A stretch of DNA of 6,917 bases, from the NCBI GenBank assembly GCA_052139595.1, contig JBKQWK010000240.1, positions 1 through 6,917 of the forward strand. The letters run 5' to 3'. The stretch's first letter is position 1, and every line of letters begins with the position of its first letter. The notes under the pieces were generated by a model. That model was not told where the DNA came from. It saw only the letters and a program-made list of their open reading frames with translations, and made no database searches. The translations under genes were made by a program, and so were the position numbers. The stretch is from JBKQWK01 sp052139595. Its GTDB lineage: Bacteria; Actinomycetota; Thermoleophilia; UBA2241. Below, in pieces: positions 5,922 through 6,917 of this stretch.

Positions 5922-5977
5922 CGTCACCGCGAGCGCTCATACCGCCGACGTTCTGCGTTACGCCGTCATTGCCCTGA
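5852..5977 (+). pseudogene. out-of-frame C-terminal half of the STAS gene
   Basis: In the frame ending at TGA 5975-5977 the sequence reads LVGLANVVPVYEVLGEAEAA from 5855 on. This is the expected last helix and strand of a STAS domain, followed by a short tail ending PSLP. Aligned with the intact STAS protein at 6525-6884 (IVRIFEITGLNRIFGIY), the Gly-Leu and Tyr positions match exactly if two bases are removed near 5852-5855. Repaired, the protein would have 133 residues. Confidence 0.65.
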
Positions 5978-6019
5978 CAGCAGACTGGGCATAAAGCTGG
6001 CAGCCACATCCGGCCCGAG

Positions 6020-6051
6020 GACAAGCGACCGGAGCCAGAGTACCGCTTGTC
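6020..6051. terminator. inverted repeat between convergent genes
   Basis: GACAAGCG (6020-6027) and CGCTTGTC (6044-6051) form a perfect 8-base-pair stem with a 16-base loop. It sits in the 76 bases between the STAS gene remnant (to 5977) and the minus-strand zinc-protein gene (stop at 6054), where a shared bidirectional terminator would be expected. Neither strand has a T-tract after the stem, so the terminator role is inferred from position. Confidence 0.4.
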
Positions 6052-6053
6052 GG

Positions 6054-6449
6054 CTAACTGGCTCGCCGCACGTGCTGCAGCTCAGTCGCATCGGCTTCCA
6101 TGCGGCGCGCCGCCATGACGCGCGCCTGGAAGGCTTTCATGCGGCAGGCGTCGCTGCAGTACTTCTTTGCCGGGTTGGCGGTGACGAACTCGCGGCCGCA
6201 CGGTTCGTACGCACACGTCCGCGTCGTTTCTTCACGATGACGGGTCTTGCGGGCTGTATGGTGGTAGTCGTCCTGCCAGCCGCCGCCATGCAGCGCGCAC
6301 ACCGACGAAGGGTTGTACGCCGACAGCCGGGTGCCACAACCTTCAACCCTGCAGACTCGACCCGATCCGTATGTCTTGGTTCGCAGCATCTGATCGGCCA
6401 CACTGTGGAGGCCTCGCCCCCGTAGCGACTTCGAGCTTCGAAATTCCAT
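6054..6449 (-). CDS. small protein with two putative zinc-binding Cys clusters
   Basis: The 131-residue basic protein has no function I can name. It carries two metal-binding-like clusters. The first is Cys33, Cys38, Cys51 and His54 (CRVEGCGTRLSAYNPSSVCALH without the usual CxxC). The second is Cys79, Cys84, Cys98 and Cys102, in a CGREF...KKYCSDACRMKAFQ pattern common to short zinc-ribbon proteins. Both resemble treble-clef or ribbon sites used to bind nucleic acid or protein, but this is inference. Start ATG 6449 is supported by GGAGAG (6463-6458) 8 bases upstream. It lies 75 bases downstream of the minus-strand STAS gene and is probably transcribed with it, since no promoter is visible between them. 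The end of the gene faces the plus-strand STAS gene. Confidence 0.75.
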   Translation of the reverse strand: MEFRSSKSLRGRGLHSVADQMLRTKTYGSGRVCRVEGCGTRLSAYNPSSVCALHGGGWQDDYHHTARKTRHREETTRTCAYEPCGREFVTANPAKKYCSDACRMKAFQARVMAARRMEADATELQHVRRAS

Positions 6450-6469
6450 CTCTTCTACTCTCCATGCTG

Positions 6470-6488
6470 GTCAGACGCGCCGTCTGAC
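6470..6488. repeat. perfect 8-base-pair hairpin before the zinc-protein gene
   Basis: GTCAGACG (6470-6477) and CGTCTGAC (6481-6488) flank the 3-base loop CGC. In the minus-strand transcript this hairpin ends 6 bases before the ribosome binding site of the zinc-protein gene and starts 36 bases after the STAS stop. No T-tract follows. It could be an intercistronic hairpin, a weak terminator or an operator. Confidence 0.55.
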
Positions 6489-6497
6489 GACGAGCGT

Positions 6498-6523
6498 GTC
6501 GCCCTAGCTGCCATACCGGCGAC
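6498..6523. repeat. inverted repeat just after the minus-strand STAS gene
   Basis: GTCGCC (6498-6503) and GGCGAC (6518-6523) could form a 6-base-pair stem with a 14-base loop, immediately after the STAS stop codon on the minus strand. It stands next to the stronger hairpin at 6470-6488. No T-tract is present. Confidence 0.3.
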
Positions 6524-6524
6524 C

Positions 6525-6884
6525 TCAAGGCACGACCACTCTGACCGCCTCACTGCGGGTGGGGTAGATGCCAAAGATACGGTTGAGGCCGGTGATCTCA
6601 AAGATTCTGACGATGTTGTCGTCGGCGCAGACGATGTCGAGTGTGCCTTCGGACGGGCGCACCCGTTTCGCACCGCTGACAAGAACGCCGAGTGCCGTGG
6701 AATCAATAAAAGTGACCTTGCCCAGATCGACGATGATGTGGTGCATGCCTTGGTCGATGGCGTCGAGAAGAACCTCTTTGAAGCGCGGCGCCGAGTAGAT
6801 GTCGATCTCGCCCTCGAGAACCAGCACAGCGGTGACATCGCCGTGCTTCTCGAGTTCGACATGAAACTGCGGCCTGTCTTCCAT
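6525..6884 (-). CDS. STAS-domain anti-sigma factor antagonist
   Basis: The 119-residue protein is a complete single STAS domain. It begins with the strand VTAVLVLEGEIDIYSAPRF (17-35), continues with HHIIVDLGKVTFIDSTALG (48-66), and ends with the IVRIFEITGLNRIFGIYPTR block (91-110). The Asp61-Ser62-Thr63 motif holds the Ser that partner kinases phosphorylate in SpoIIAA and RsbV homologues. The unphosphorylated form would bind the anti-sigma kinase and free a sigma factor. No kinase, PP2C phosphatase or sigma gene is visible, and any could lie beyond 6917. ATG 6884 is preceded by AAGGGGA (6896-6890) 5 bases away. The remaining 33 bases to the edge are too short to show a promoter. The zinc-protein gene follows on the same strand. 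RsbV-like family membership is clear, but the specific target is not. Confidence 0.93.
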   Translation of the reverse strand: MEDRPQFHVELEKHGDVTAVLVLEGEIDIYSAPRFKEVLLDAIDQGMHHIIVDLGKVTFIDSTALGVLVSGAKRVRPSEGTLDIVCADDNIVRIFEITGLNRIFGIYPTRSEAVRVVVP

Positions 6885-6917
6885 CGACGTCCCCTTGTCT
6901 CGTCTCGGCTACACCGC

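Noticed and set aside
6072..6425. Plus-strand open frame opposite the zinc-protein gene
   Set aside because: The minus-strand frame has ordered Cys clusters and a good ribosome binding site. The plus-strand product has neither.

Overview
The window is high-GC bacterial chromosome carrying the end of a division and cell-wall cluster, a Sec export operon and a small accessory region. The best guess for the host is a deep-branching Actinomycetota, of the Thermoleophilia type. The reasons are that ftsQ is followed directly by ftsZ with no ftsA, that the FtsZ body resembles that lineage from memory, and that the base composition is GC-rich with GC-rich third positions. This is an inference from recognition, not from a search.

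Layout, left to right. Positions 2-106 hold the C-terminal end of an unidentified upstream gene. ftsQ (114-1040) follows only 7 bases later. A 227-base gap then carries a strong sigma70-type promoter (TTGACT, 17 bases, TATGCT) and a leader of about 165 bases. That leader contains two possible tiny reading frames, each overlapping the next start codon, together with inverted and direct repeats. ftsZ (1268-2353) has a near-ideal ribosome binding site. A 162-base gap with a GC-rich hairpin and a 12-base tandem repeat leads into secD (GTG start at 2516) and secF (4304-5281), which are tightly coupled. A convincing intrinsic terminator (5336-5381) closes the operon.

The right third is accessory in character. 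A plus-strand STAS-domain gene (5574-5921), with its own promoter, appears broken by a 2-base insertion: its missing C-terminal half is still readable in another frame up to 5977. On the minus strand, converging on it, are an intact STAS anti-sigma-factor antagonist (6525-6884) and, downstream of that, a small protein with two putative zinc-binding cysteine clusters (6054-6449). Inverted repeats lie between these genes.

How the genes work together: FtsQ and FtsZ build the division septum. SecD and SecF use the proton gradient to help SecYEG export proteins, including envelope proteins. The STAS proteins probably belong to partner-switching control of a sigma factor or another output, but their kinase, phosphatase and sigma partners are not in view. 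No mobile element, CRISPR array, tRNA or rRNA was seen. The most interesting points are the frameshifted STAS gene, the unusual ftsZ leader, the ftsZ-secDF neighbourhood and the long basic tail of SecD.
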